DNA of 47,070 bases, from positions 1 through 47,070 of the forward strand of contig RPFO01001533.1 in assembly GCA_009746045.1 (NCBI GenBank), given 5' to 3'. Position 1 is the first letter of the stretch. Every line of letters starts with the position of its first letter. Below are positions 14,176 to 21,869 of the stretch, piece by piece. A model generated the notes under the pieces. That model was not told the origin of the DNA, did not search any database, and saw nothing but the letters and a program-made list of their open reading frames with translations. The position numbers and the translations under genes are program-made. The DNA is from Mesostigma viride (Eukaryota; Streptophyta; Mesostigmatophyceae; Mesostigmatales; Mesostigmataceae).

Positions 14176-16683
14176 ATGATACGGGTCCATCACGCTCGAC
14201 AGCGATCCTCGTCAAGGTACGGCCGAGACGAGGAGGTAGACATCACCCTCCCCCGTGCCGCCGTCTGGTCGAAACACGCCGTTCGCTCTAAAGGAGGTAT
14301 ACAGAAACGTCTTAAACGGCTGGTTAGGGAGAGCGAGAAGGCGGCGTTCCCGGACGAGGAGGAAGAGGTGGACGTGGACAACCTGCCCGCCCACGCGCCC
14401 CCCAAGCGCCCCCTGAAGCGGCTCGTGCGCCTGAGCGAAAAAGAGCCCGAGACCGCCACAAAACCGAAGGGGGGGATTCAAAGCCGTCTCAGGCAGCTGG
14501 TCAGGGAGAGCGAGAAGGCGGCATTCCCGGACGAGGAGGAAGAGGTGGACGTGGACAACCTGCCCGCCCACGCGCCCCCCAAGCGCCCCCTGAAGCGGCT
14601 CGTGCGCCTGAGCGAAAAAGCAGACACCCCAGCTGCTCCGGAGAAGACCGCGGAAAAGCCCGCCGAAAAGGCTCCAGCTGCTCCGGAGAAGACCGCGGAA
14701 AAGCCCCCCGAAAAAGCCCCAGGAGCGCCGCCGGACTACAGTCAGTGGCAAATGGTCTTGTACGATCCCAGCAAGCCTCCCACCACGGTTGCCGTCGAGC
14801 CCACCCCGGGGGCGTGGCCGCATCCCGTCAGGGACACCCAATACGCGCAGTTCGTTAAGAGGTTCTTCGACGGAGACGTGGAGGGATTCCTGCCCCCCGA
14901 ACTGCGGCGCCCCGACGAGGCGGGGTGTGACGCGCCGATGGGAGCCAGAAAGCTGGCCCCCCAGCAGGCGGTGGTCAACCTGCACCTGAAGAAGATCGCG
15001 TCTCTGAGCCCGCACTACCCGTCGCGCGGTTTCCTGGCGTGGCACTCCACCGGGTCCGGCAAGACCTGCACGGCCATGGGGGCGCTGGACGCGTTCTGGG
15101 ACACCAAGAAGAACTTCGTGCTGGCCACGAGCAAGGAGAACAAGACCAACAACTCCCTGGAGGAGATCGCGAAGTGCGCGACCCTCTACCCTCGATTCAA
15201 AGGGAAGGACCCAAAGACCGTGCTGGCAGAGCTCAGGAAGCGCGTGTGGAATCGCGAGATCGTCACCTTCACGCAACTATCGCACGCCATAGGGGTCCAC
15301 AAGGCCAGGAAGAACTTCGACACGAGCGTGCTCAACAACGCGCTCTTGGTCATGGACGAGGTGCAGAACCTGTTCAAGCCGCTGCCTGGACAGCAAGAGG
15401 ACCACCGGGCGCTGAAGGAGTTCCTGGCCACGCAGAACACCGACACCTCCCAGAACCTCTTCATGGTCATCCTCACGGCGACCCCCGGCGATTCCGTGGC
15501 GGAGATCCTGTGGCTCGTCAACATGATACGCCCCGTCAACTTCCCCGTGTTTACCATGGCGAACATCACGCCCGACCGGGTCCGGGGCATGATTTCATTC
15601 GTCGACTACACCGGGGACACCAACTCCTTCCCGGAGATCGCGTCCATGGAGGAGTACGATGTCCCGATGAGCGCCAAGCAGTTCGAGCTGTACAAGGCGC
15701 GGTTCAAGGAAAGCAGACGCGACATCCCCGCGAAGGACAGGGAGCGATACTGGTACGCGGAGGCCAGGAAGATAGCCAATTGCGTGCCCCTCAGAAGCGT
15801 GCCCTCCAACCAGCTACTGAGGCAACTGCCCGTTCTCTCCCCCAAGTTCCAGAAAATGGTGGAGATCTTCCTCAAAGGGGGCAAGCACTACGTGTACTCC
15901 TACTTCAACGTCCACGGGATCGCGGACCTGGCAAAGGTGCTGTCCGCCATCGGGTACTCGCGCTTCACCCCGGGCGGTCCGTTGCCTCCTCGGAAACGTT
16001 TCGCGGTCCTGGACGGCGAAACGACCGAGGGGCAGCTCAAGGCCTTCCGAGAGGTGTTCAACTCGGACGCGAACAAGCGCGGGGAGCTCCTCCAGATCGT
16101 GCTGGCCCGGAGGAGGTACAACGAAGGCCTCGACCTCAAGGCGGTGACCGACGTGCACATCATGGAGCCCCTCGTGAACGCCAACTCGGAGAAGCAGGCC
16201 ATAGCTAGGGCGGTGCGGCACTGCTCTCACAAGGCGCTGCCGAAAGCGGAGTGGAAGGTCCGCGTGCACCGGTACTTCGCCGTGCCTCCCGGGTCCTCCT
16301 CGTCCAGTCGCCAGGTCCTCGACAAGATACCGGCGGACAAGGTCCAGATGATGCGACAGATGGTGCAGCTGAAACTGGACAACGTGTCCAAGGACCTCAG
16401 GAAGAGGAGTCTCGCGCCGAACGTGAGGGCCGCCCTCCAATTGTACAAACGCATCGCGGAGATCCAGATGGGAGTGCTGACGGGCGGCGGGCAGGGCGGC
16501 ACCCCGTCGGTGGACAAGCTCGTGTACCAGGACGCGAAGGCCAGAGGGTCGAACCCGGACCTGGAGCGACTGCTGGCCATCTTGCGGGACGCCTCCATAG
16601 ACTGCGAGTTCCTCAAGTCCTTCCACAACCAGCCGAACATGATGAGGGCCGCGAACAGGCCGCCTCTGGAATGCAAGAAGTAG
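14176..16683 (+). CDS. Superfamily II helicase/ATPase of the poxvirus D6/D11 type
   Basis: Predicted 835 residues. Motifs: Walker A in AWHSTGSGKTCTAM (K296), DEVQ in LLVMDEVQNLF (D394, E395), LTATP (433-437) and a motif VI region KQAIARAVRHCSHKALP (Q674, R678, R681), where the RHCSHxxLP ending is typical of NCLDV D6/D11-like enzymes linked to early transcription or transcript release and packaged in virions. The C-terminal part follows the family. The N-terminal 190 residues are an unusual extension: a 50-residue basic-acidic block (GGIQKRLKRLVRESEKAAFP onward) occurs twice with a 177-base period, followed by short EKTAEKP repeats. This extension is not part of the enzyme core and may bind nucleic acid or virion partners (inference). 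Confidence 0.85.
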   Translation: MIRVHHARQRSSSRYGRDEEVDITLPRAAVWSKHAVRSKGGIQKRLKRLVRESEKAAFPDEEEEVDVDNLPAHAPPKRPLKRLVRLSEKEPETATKPKGGIQSRLRQLVRESEKAAFPDEEEEVDVDNLPAHAPPKRPLKRLVRLSEKADTPAAPEKTAEKPAEKAPAAPEKTAEKPPEKAPGAPPDYSQWQMVLYDPSKPPTTVAVEPTPGAWPHPVRDTQYAQFVKRFFDGDVEGFLPPELRRPDEAGCDAPMGARKLAPQQAVVNLHLKKIASLSPHYPSRGFLAWHSTGSGKTCTAMGALDAFWDTKKNFVLATSKENKTNNSLEEIAKCATLYPRFKGKDPKTVLAELRKRVWNREIVTFTQLSHAIGVHKARKNFDTSVLNNALLVMDEVQNLFKPLPGQQEDHRALKEFLATQNTDTSQNLFMVILTATPGDSVAEILWLVNMIRPVNFPVFTMANITPDRVRGMISFVDYTGDTNSFPEIASMEEYDVPMSAKQFELYKARFKESRRDIPAKDRERYWYAEARKIANCVPLRSVPSNQLLRQLPVLSPKFQKMVEIFLKGGKHYVYSYFNVHGIADLAKVLSAIGYSRFTPGGPLPPRKRFAVLDGETTEGQLKAFREVFNSDANKRGELLQIVLARRRYNEGLDLKAVTDVHIMEPLVNANSEKQAIARAVRHCSHKALPKAEWKVRVHRYFAVPPGSSSSSRQVLDKIPADKVQMMRQMVQLKLDNVSKDLRKRSLAPNVRAALQLYKRIAEIQMGVLTGGGQGGTPSVDKLVYQDAKARGSNPDLERLLAILRDASIDCEFLKSFHNQPNMMRAANRPPLECKK
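14293..14619 (+). repeat. 150-bp repeat pair in the helicase N-terminus
   Basis: Near-identical in-frame blocks at 14293-14442 and 14470-14619 (period 177 bases). Each encodes a cluster KRLVRESEKAAFPDEEEEVD, then PPKRPLKRLVRLSEK. An internal duplication, recent by its near identity. Confidence 0.85.
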
Positions 16684-16724
16684 TCCTGGTCTTTTTTTTT
16701 TCTCGTGTGCTATGTATATCGAAC

Positions 16725-17300
16725 ATGGGAAGGAGCAACTGGAAGGAGACCCCCAAGCAGGCGAAGGACCTCTATCGCAGTTTTCTGTCCGACCTAGCTG
16801 GTGCGCGGGCCGACGACATCGGGCGCAATCTTAAGAAAATTACAAACCTCAAGGCGAGAGACAAATACAGGGATTACCAGAATAACGCGATCAAGGCCAC
16901 GGAGTACATGATGGGGTGGCCCGAGTTGAAAAAGGCCAATTTCGTGGCGCTCGCGGAAGGCGATCAGAGGTACTACGACGTGCAGAGGAAGAGGCGCGCA
17001 TCGAGTGCCACGGCGTCGAGGTGGCGCAAGGCCTGCGCCCAGCTCGGGCGCACCCAGTACCGTCGCCGCATCCTGTTGCCAAGGACCAGCGCCGGGTACT
17101 GCGCCCCGGGCCGCACGTTCCCCCGGATCAAGTCCGCGTGGAGCGGCAAGCACATCCGTTTCGGCGATTCCAGTGCCCCCGCCCGCGCGTCGGCCGCCAG
17201 TCACCAGCGGAAGAAAAAGAAGAAGAAGGTCGCCCCTCTGTCTCGCCGCGCGCTGGTCGCGAGGGCGACCGGTGTCCCGAAACACATCAGGTTCTTCTGA
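16725..17300 (+). CDS. Basic hypothetical protein
   Basis: Predicted 191 residues, strongly basic towards the C-terminus (HQRKKKKKKVAPLSRRALV). The N-terminal part is helical (WKETPKQAKDLYRSFLSDLA). Two similar short elements, SGKHIRFGDSS and GVPKHIRFF, occur near and at the end. A poly-T run and a TATA-like ctatgtatatcg precede the ATG, which lies 41 bases after the helicase stop. A DNA-compacting or virion core role is possible from the composition but is only inferred. Confidence 0.55.
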   Translation: MGRSNWKETPKQAKDLYRSFLSDLAGARADDIGRNLKKITNLKARDKYRDYQNNAIKATEYMMGWPELKKANFVALAEGDQRYYDVQRKRRASSATASRWRKACAQLGRTQYRRRILLPRTSAGYCAPGRTFPRIKSAWSGKHIRFGDSSAPARASAASHQRKKKKKKVAPLSRRALVARATGVPKHIRFF

Positions 17301-17416
17301 GGCGTCTGAGGCGTAGCCCCGCCCGTCCTCCTCTTTGTTTTCGCGTTTGACTGACCTCGTTTCGTTTGCATGCACGCAGGAACTCCACCCCGTCAGGCCC
17401 ATCAGGTAAGTCCCCA

Positions 17417-17467
17417 TCCACGTCGCGTCAGGGCGACTACGGGGCGGGTTCGACCCCCGCACGTGGA
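17417..17467 (+). ncRNA. tRNA-like element with a perfect B box / T arm
   Basis: The 17301-17509 gap contains GGTTCGACCCC, an exact match to the RNA polymerase III B-box consensus, in a perfect T-arm hairpin (GCGGG-TTCGACC-CCCGC, 17444-17460). The flanks TCCACGT (17417-17423) and ACGTGGA (17461-17467) pair over seven bases like an acceptor stem, and GTCGC/GCGAC form one more hairpin between. At 51 bases with only two arms it is not a canonical tRNA. An A-box-like stretch (aGGCCCATCAGG, 17395-17406) lies upstream. A minimal tRNA-like RNA or a decayed tRNA are both possible. Confidence 0.35.
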
Positions 17468-17509
17468 CGAACGTGACAAAAAAACCTCCGTTACCTTACA
17501 ACTCGCTAC

Positions 17510-17911
17510 ATGGGAAATAAGTCCGCGCCGGACACCTCCGGGTACCCACCCGACATCGTGGCCCAGTGCAAAGACACACTCACGACGGCGTGTCTGACGG
17601 CCGCCATGGCCGCGAGGGCAGCCGCCGACGCCGTAAGTAGAGCCCTGGCCCCTATGGAGACGCAAGTGAACGACGCGCTCGTGCTGCAGCGATCCGGGAT
17701 GGAAGAGGAGGCCACCCGCGCGCTGGAGGAGCAGCGGTACGCGTACGAGACGCAGATGAAGAGCGTGCTGGCCAAGGACGCCCAAGAGGACGCGCGCAAG
17801 ATCAAGCTGCTCGTGGGCATCTCCTTCGCCGTCGTCGCGCTCTCCGTGCTGGCCCTGTACGCGTGGATGAAAAAAATGACTCCTAAGAGTATCGTACCCC
17901 AGCCCCGATGA
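17510..17911 (+). CDS. Putatively myristoylated, tail-anchored membrane protein
   Basis: Predicted 133 residues. It begins MGNKSAPDTSG, a plausible N-myristoylation signal (MGxxxS/A type), has an Ala-rich amphipathic helix (CLTAAMAARAAADAVSRAL), then a charged helix, and a C-terminal membrane helix (LLVGISFAVVALSVLALYAW) with a short basic tail. Its stop overlaps the start of the next gene in ATGA (17908-17911), an unusually tight arrangement that implies linked expression. A virion membrane role is inferred. Confidence 0.55.
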   Translation: MGNKSAPDTSGYPPDIVAQCKDTLTTACLTAAMAARAAADAVSRALAPMETQVNDALVLQRSGMEEEATRALEEQRYAYETQMKSVLAKDAQEDARKIKLLVGISFAVVALSVLALYAWMKKMTPKSIVPQPR

Positions 17912-18438
17912 ACTACGCGCTATCGAGCTGCACCGGACCCAGCGCCGGGTTAGAAAAGAGGATGCAGGTGTTCCTGACCGGCTCGAACGGGGCGGGACAC
18001 ACCGTGTTCCTGCTGAAGTCCCCCCTCCGCGACGTCACCTCCTGCCGCCTCGTGTGGGCCAATGTCCCCGCCACCGCGGGGGTCGGACTGAGCACCGCCG
18101 TGCACGTCAAGGTGGGCGACAGGAGCCTCGACAAGGTCGTGACCGCCGTGCCCGCCGCGCCCGGACCCGACATCACGTCCGCCACCGCCGAGGACTTCAT
18201 GGCGGGCAAGGCGTACTTCTTCGTGATGCCCAACGGGGTGGAGCTGTACCGCCCCGCCCACGAGATGGACGAGAAGGTCATCTTCACCCCGGAGCTCCCG
18301 GGCGTGCAGTCCGTCGAGGTGGAGATCTACGAGATCCCCCCCGCACTTGATGAAGACGGGAAGCGCCCTCGCGTCCTACTCAACCTGGCAGACGAGACGT
18401 TCGCCATGGTGCTGGAATTCACGTGCAAGCACCGCTGA
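17908..18438 (+). CDS. Beta-rich protein, candidate minor capsid/penton-like
   Basis: Predicted 176 residues rich in short beta-strand-like hydrophobic segments: HTVFLLKSPLRDVTSCRLVW, AVHVKVGDRSL, YFFVMPNGVEL, VQSVEVEIYEI and a final FAMVLEFTC. The order (polar loop, 'f.l.spl..v..c.L....vP', then strands, then a last 'dg..f...le' strand) resembles small jelly-roll minor capsid or penton proteins of large DNA viruses. This is a shape-level resemblance without a diagnostic motif. It overlaps the preceding membrane protein gene by four bases. The last 20 codons and the downstream promoter are duplicated at 20774. Confidence 0.4.
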   Translation: MNYALSSCTGPSAGLEKRMQVFLTGSNGAGHTVFLLKSPLRDVTSCRLVWANVPATAGVGLSTAVHVKVGDRSLDKVVTAVPAAPGPDITSATAEDFMAGKAYFFVMPNGVELYRPAHEMDEKVIFTPELPGVQSVEVEIYEIPPALDEDGKRPRVLLNLADETFAMVLEFTCKHR

Positions 18439-18541
18439 AAAAAAAACTGCCACCATGGTATCGAACACATGGCGAGAGGTCGCGCGACCGCGAGTAACGC
18501 GAAGAAGAAGAGCAAGGCGCCCTCGAGGGCGAAGGGAACCC
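18409..18541 (+). repeat. 133-bp segment duplicated at 20774-20906 (source copy)
   Basis: Contains the 3' end of the beta-rich protein gene, the gap with a nine-A run and gccacc before ATG, and the first codons of the charged-repeat gene. The second copy differs at two positions. Confidence 0.9.
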
Positions 18542-19821
18542 GCAAACACCGGGTGCGCGCACACGATACCGGACACGACGAGCCGGCGGAGAGAACGAGC
18601 GGCCACGAGGCCACAGGTGACGCGGGCGGACCCGGTCAGGGTGGTTTCTCGTGGGAGGCGTTCCTGACGTCGGAGGACCCGCCACCGGGACCGGGGGATA
18701 CCGGTTCCTCGGTAGCCGAGCTGGAGGCCTTCCTGATGTCGGACGACCCCCCCTGGCTCCAAAGGCACACGGAGTGGAGGGAGGGGAGGGCCGCACGAGA
18801 GCGGGCGCGGGAGGAGGCATGGGCGGAGAGGGAAAGACGGCGGCTGGCGGATCCAGAGGCGTTCATGAGGGCGCAAAGGGCCGCAGATGAGCGTGAGTGG
18901 AGAGCGGACATGATAGAGAACGCAACTCGTGAGAAGTCAGGGTTGGAAAGACTGTGGAACACCGTTAAAAAAAAGAGTGTAGCGGACAGGAATTGGGCGG
19001 TCCATGTGGCATTGATGGAGAAGAGGCAACGAATCGACAAGGCCATCCATCAGGCAAGGGAACGGGAGATGAGGGAACCGGCGTCGGACGACCCATCACC
19101 GGGACCGGGTGTGGCCGATTCCTCGGTAGCCGACCTGGAAGCCTTTCTGATGTCGGAGGACCCCCCATGGATCCAAAGGCACGCGGCGTGGAGGGAGGGG
19201 CGGCCCGCTCGAGAGCGGGCGCGGGAAGAGGCATGGGCGGAGAGGGAAAGACGTTGGCTGGCGGATCCTGAAGCGTTCCGAATTGCAGAAAAAGCCGCCG
19301 CCGACCGCGAGCGGAGAGCGGACATGACAGAGAACGCGCCCGAGAAGTACAGGCAATATCTAAAAAAGAAGCAGGAGCTAAAAGTACTGGCCATCCAGAA
19401 GGAAAAGGAGCGAATACAGCGGGCGATAACGGAGCGAAAACACCGGCTGACAGAGAAAGCGGGGGCAAACGACCTTGAGGCCTTTCTGACGCCCGAGCCC
19501 CCTCCATGGCTCCAAAGGCACACGGAGTGGAGGGAGGGGGGGCTTGCTCGAGAGCGGGCGCGGGAAGAGGCGTGGGCCGAGAGGGAGAGACAGCGGCTGG
19601 CGGATCCAGAGGCGTTCCAGAAGGCGCAAAAGGCCGCCCGCGACCGCGAGTATAGAGCAGACATGGCAGAGAACGCGCCCGATAAGTACAGGCAATATCG
19701 AAAAGGGGCGCAGGGAAAGAAGCGGGTAAAGGACGACGGAGGCGGGCAGGCAAGTGGCGGCCATCGTGTCGGGGCGAGAAGGGTCGCGAGGCGCTCCGGA
19801 GGAGGGGTGCGCCGGGGGTGA
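18469..19821 (+). CDS. Charged protein with three long internal repeats
   Basis: Predicted 450 residues. A basic N-terminus (MARGRATASNAKKKSK) precedes three copies of a roughly 70-residue repeat starting near 18721, 19135 and 19474. Each repeat has LEAFL, a PPW(L/I)QRH turn, WREG, ARERAREEAWAERER, LADPEAF and RADM.ENA. The arginine/glutamate-rich part should form a long charged helix; between repeats are lysine-rich helices (KEKERIQRAITERKHRL). The C-terminus is Gly/Arg-rich (ARRVARRSGGGVRRG). The opposite strand is also open over long stretches because of the composition, but the plus frame follows the neighbours' orientation. I know no family; a structural or nucleic-acid-coating role is inferred. 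Confidence 0.6.
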   Translation: MARGRATASNAKKKSKAPSRAKGTRKHRVRAHDTGHDEPAERTSGHEATGDAGGPGQGGFSWEAFLTSEDPPPGPGDTGSSVAELEAFLMSDDPPWLQRHTEWREGRAARERAREEAWAERERRRLADPEAFMRAQRAADEREWRADMIENATREKSGLERLWNTVKKKSVADRNWAVHVALMEKRQRIDKAIHQAREREMREPASDDPSPGPGVADSSVADLEAFLMSEDPPWIQRHAAWREGRPARERAREEAWAERERRWLADPEAFRIAEKAAADRERRADMTENAPEKYRQYLKKKQELKVLAIQKEKERIQRAITERKHRLTEKAGANDLEAFLTPEPPPWLQRHTEWREGGLARERAREEAWAERERQRLADPEAFQKAQKAARDREYRADMAENAPDKYRQYRKGAQGKKRVKDDGGGQASGGHRVGARRVARRSGGGVRRG

Positions 19822-19932
19822 GACAATCCTTATGCTGGCATTCGGGCTGGGGGGGAGGGGTACCTACTCCGGCCTCGTCCGACGCCCGCAGCAGTGCGCC
19901 AAAATAACCTGCGTTATTGTAACACTATCATC

Positions 19933-20316
19933 ATGCCCTTCTACCCCCCTACGTACTTGTACCAGACGGGGAACCTTCCCCTGCAAGGACAGCCCTCCTA
20001 CAAGGAGCTGAAGGCCGAAATGGTCGCAGAGAGGGAGAACCGTTCGTCGGCAACCTCGCCACCGCCCACCACCACTGACGCGCCCAGCCCGACAAACGTC
20101 AACCAAGGGCCCTCGGGCGAGGTGCAAAGGGACCAGTTTCGTGCGACCACGCTGAGAAGGGACTCGATCGAGGGATACATGGAGCGACGCGACCAATTCC
20201 AACGCCAGCTGATCACCCGTCGTGACCGCGACGGCGGGCATTCGGTGGCAATCGCCGCCTCCGTCGTGCTGGTTCTGGCAACGGCGCTACTTGTTTACGT
20301 CCTCGTTTATAAATAA
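19933..20316 (+). CDS. Tail-anchored hypothetical protein
   Basis: Predicted 127 residues starting MPFYPPTYLYQTGNLPLQG. A Ser/Thr/Pro-rich linker (SATSPPPTTTDAPSPTN) is followed by a charged segment with two similar units (RRDSIEGYMERRDQFQRQ) and a C-terminal membrane helix (VAIAASVVLVLATALLVYVL). ATG 19933 is chosen over the upstream frame start because it is the first ATG after the spacer. Unrecognised; virion membrane protein is a reasonable guess. Confidence 0.55.
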   Translation: MPFYPPTYLYQTGNLPLQGQPSYKELKAEMVAERENRSSATSPPPTTTDAPSPTNVNQGPSGEVQRDQFRATTLRRDSIEGYMERRDQFQRQLITRRDRDGGHSVAIAASVVLVLATALLVYVLVYK

Positions 20317-20332
20317 TGACAGGTACATGTAA

Positions 20333-20737
20333 ATGGGTGGCCTCCTAGTCGGCGCTCTCTTCATCGTCGTTCTTGCGAGTCTCGTTATTTTATTGGTGTC
20401 GGCACTCCGGAGAAGGGAAGTTGACGAGCCCTTTTTACCCCCCCCACCCTGGTTTCATGGCCAGCAAAGGGGCACCCAGGTCCGCCTTCCTGTGCCTGGG
20501 GGGGTGCCCGATAAGCCCTTCGCGGGTGGGGAGACCTTTGTGGACGAGACAGCCGGGATGCAGATGTCCGCGCCCCCCCAGCAGCAGGTGTCGAAGGGCC
20601 AAAAGGCCTTAACGGTGATTTGCCAAATAATCACCCAAGGACTTGCCTCATGCACCAAATATAATCTTCCCGATGAAATGCGGAGTCAGATGAGGGCGAT
20701 GGACGAGCACAACGCGCGCTTACGTGGTGACAAATAA
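20333..20737 (+). CDS. N-terminally anchored membrane protein (paralogue A)
   Basis: Predicted 134 residues. An N-terminal membrane helix (LLVGALFIVVLASLVILLVSAL) precedes RRREVDEPFLPPPPWF and HGQQRGTQVRLPVPGG, and a helical C-terminus with two Cys (VICQIITQGLASCTKYN). The N-terminal half resembles the protein at 21059: helix, LxRR...PFL, QQR..xVR, GG. The gene starts 16 bases after the previous stop, behind tttataaataatg. Confidence 0.55.
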   Translation: MGGLLVGALFIVVLASLVILLVSALRRREVDEPFLPPPPWFHGQQRGTQVRLPVPGGVPDKPFAGGETFVDETAGMQMSAPPQQQVSKGQKALTVICQIITQGLASCTKYNLPDEMRSQMRAMDEHNARLRGDK

Positions 20738-21058
20738 CATCTCGTCGCATGACACATATACATGGCGAGCCTCGTGCTGGAATTCACGTGCAAGCACCGC
20801 TGAAAAAAAAACTGCCACCATGGTATCGAACACATGGCGAGAGGTCGCGCGACCGCGAGTAACGCGAAGAAGAAGAGCAAGCCGCCCTCGAGGGCGAAAG
20901 GAACCCACCGGATAAAATGAACCGCCACCCAGATAAAATGAACCGCGACCCGGAGCTGTTCCAGGTCAAGTGGTCCCTCCAGCAGTACCCCCTCTGCTCG
21001 TTCTGCGCGCCTCTGTGAGAACCGTCGCGCATTATATGTGAGTGTATAGCAGAAAAGA
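20738..21058. other. Gap with duplicated gene debris
   Basis: This 321-base stretch has no convincing gene. It contains the second copy of the 133-bp duplication (20774-20906), which carries only the first 26 or so codons of the charged-repeat gene before running out, then two copies of a 21-base unit (agataaaatgaaccgcsaccc, around 20912-20950), and an AT-rich promoter-like region (attatatgtgagtgtatag) before the next ATG. Confidence 0.7.
20774..20906 (+). repeat. 133-bp duplicated segment, second copy
   Basis: Matches 18409-18541 with two substitutions. It holds the end of one coding sequence, a promoter and the start of another, and lies between two paralogous membrane protein genes, consistent with local segmental duplication. 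Confidence 0.9.
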
Positions 21059-21801
21059 ATGCGAGGTGTGCATCTCGCCGTCATCGCGCTCGTGCTCCTG
21101 CTGTTTACCCTTATGCTGGCATCCGGGCTGCAGAGGAGGGGCGCAGAGCCCCCGTTCCTGTCAGGGGCAGACCAGTACGGCGGGTCGATCCCCAGGTTCA
21201 TCAGCCAGCAGAGGCGGGAAGAGGTCCGATTCGCCGCGGCCACGGCGGGGGGTCGACGACGCCCGTGACCCCCCAAGTCCCCGCAGATGAACAGAACGCC
21301 CCACCCACGAAGGAGCGAAACTCGAGAGCACGGGCGATTGCGGGGGCCGTTGCGAACGAGGCCAACCGCTCCCTGATCACGAACACGTACGCCCCCGCCA
21401 TGGTGGTAGACGTGGCCGGAATGGCATTGGACGCGATGGGACTGGGGAAGGTCGCGGACGTCGTGACGAAGCCCCTGGACTTTATGGCAAAACACACGCC
21501 CATCGGGGCCTTGGTCAACGCGTTCACGGACCCGAAAGCCAGCGCCGAGTGCAAACTGCTCAAGTTCGTCAGCCTAGGGTTCGGCAGCTGCGATAAAACG
21601 GGCACCTCCTGCGTCAAGGGCAGTTGCGCGAGGGACGACTACTGGAAAGCGCTGTACAGCGGGGACGAGAAGGCGCTGGAAAAGGCGAAGAAATTATACG
21701 ACCCCGACCTCCCCGCGGTACTGCAGCTGGACCGCGCGGCCCCCAGCGGCGAACGAAAAACCGTCGCGCCCTCCTCGACCCTACCGATGAGAGGGGTGTG
21801 A
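21059..21801 (+). CDS. Membrane-anchored protein (paralogue B) with frame break
   Basis: Two frames appear to be one protein of about 247 residues. The first (21059-21268) gives MRGVHLAVIALVLLLFTLML, a signal-anchor helix, then LQRRGAEPPFL and QQRREEVRF, like the protein at 20333. The second (21265-21801) has no ATG at its opening and gives TPQVPADEQNAPPTKERNS, an Ala-rich helix, hydrophobic patches (VVDVAGMALDAMGLGKVADVV) and a Cys-rich patch (ECKLLKF, CDKTGTSCVKGSCARD). The break coincides with a six-G run at 21247-21252, so a base-count error is likely. Function unknown. Confidence 0.5.
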
Positions 21802-21856
21802 CGTGGCGGTGGGTGACAATGCGCGCTTAGATGGCGATGAATAAAATCGCGGCCCA

Positions 21857-21864
21857 TATACCAC
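21857..21864 (+). promoter_or_regulatory. TATACCAC promoter-like element
   Basis: TATACCAC lies five bases before ATG 21870. The same octamer occurs at 23110-23117 before ATG 23131 and at 29533-29540 before ATG 29545. Confidence 0.4.
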
Positions 21865-21869
21865 GCACC

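Noticed and set aside
14212-15276. Long minus-strand ORF opposite the helicase
   Set aside because: The plus strand encodes a full helicase with ordered motifs; the antisense frame is open only because of GC-rich codon bias.
17380-17405. 26-base exon-like island (cag/GAACTCC...ATCAG/gtaagt)
   Set aside because: Splice-like borders exist but no coding partner was found on either side; the region is better described by the tRNA-like hairpins.
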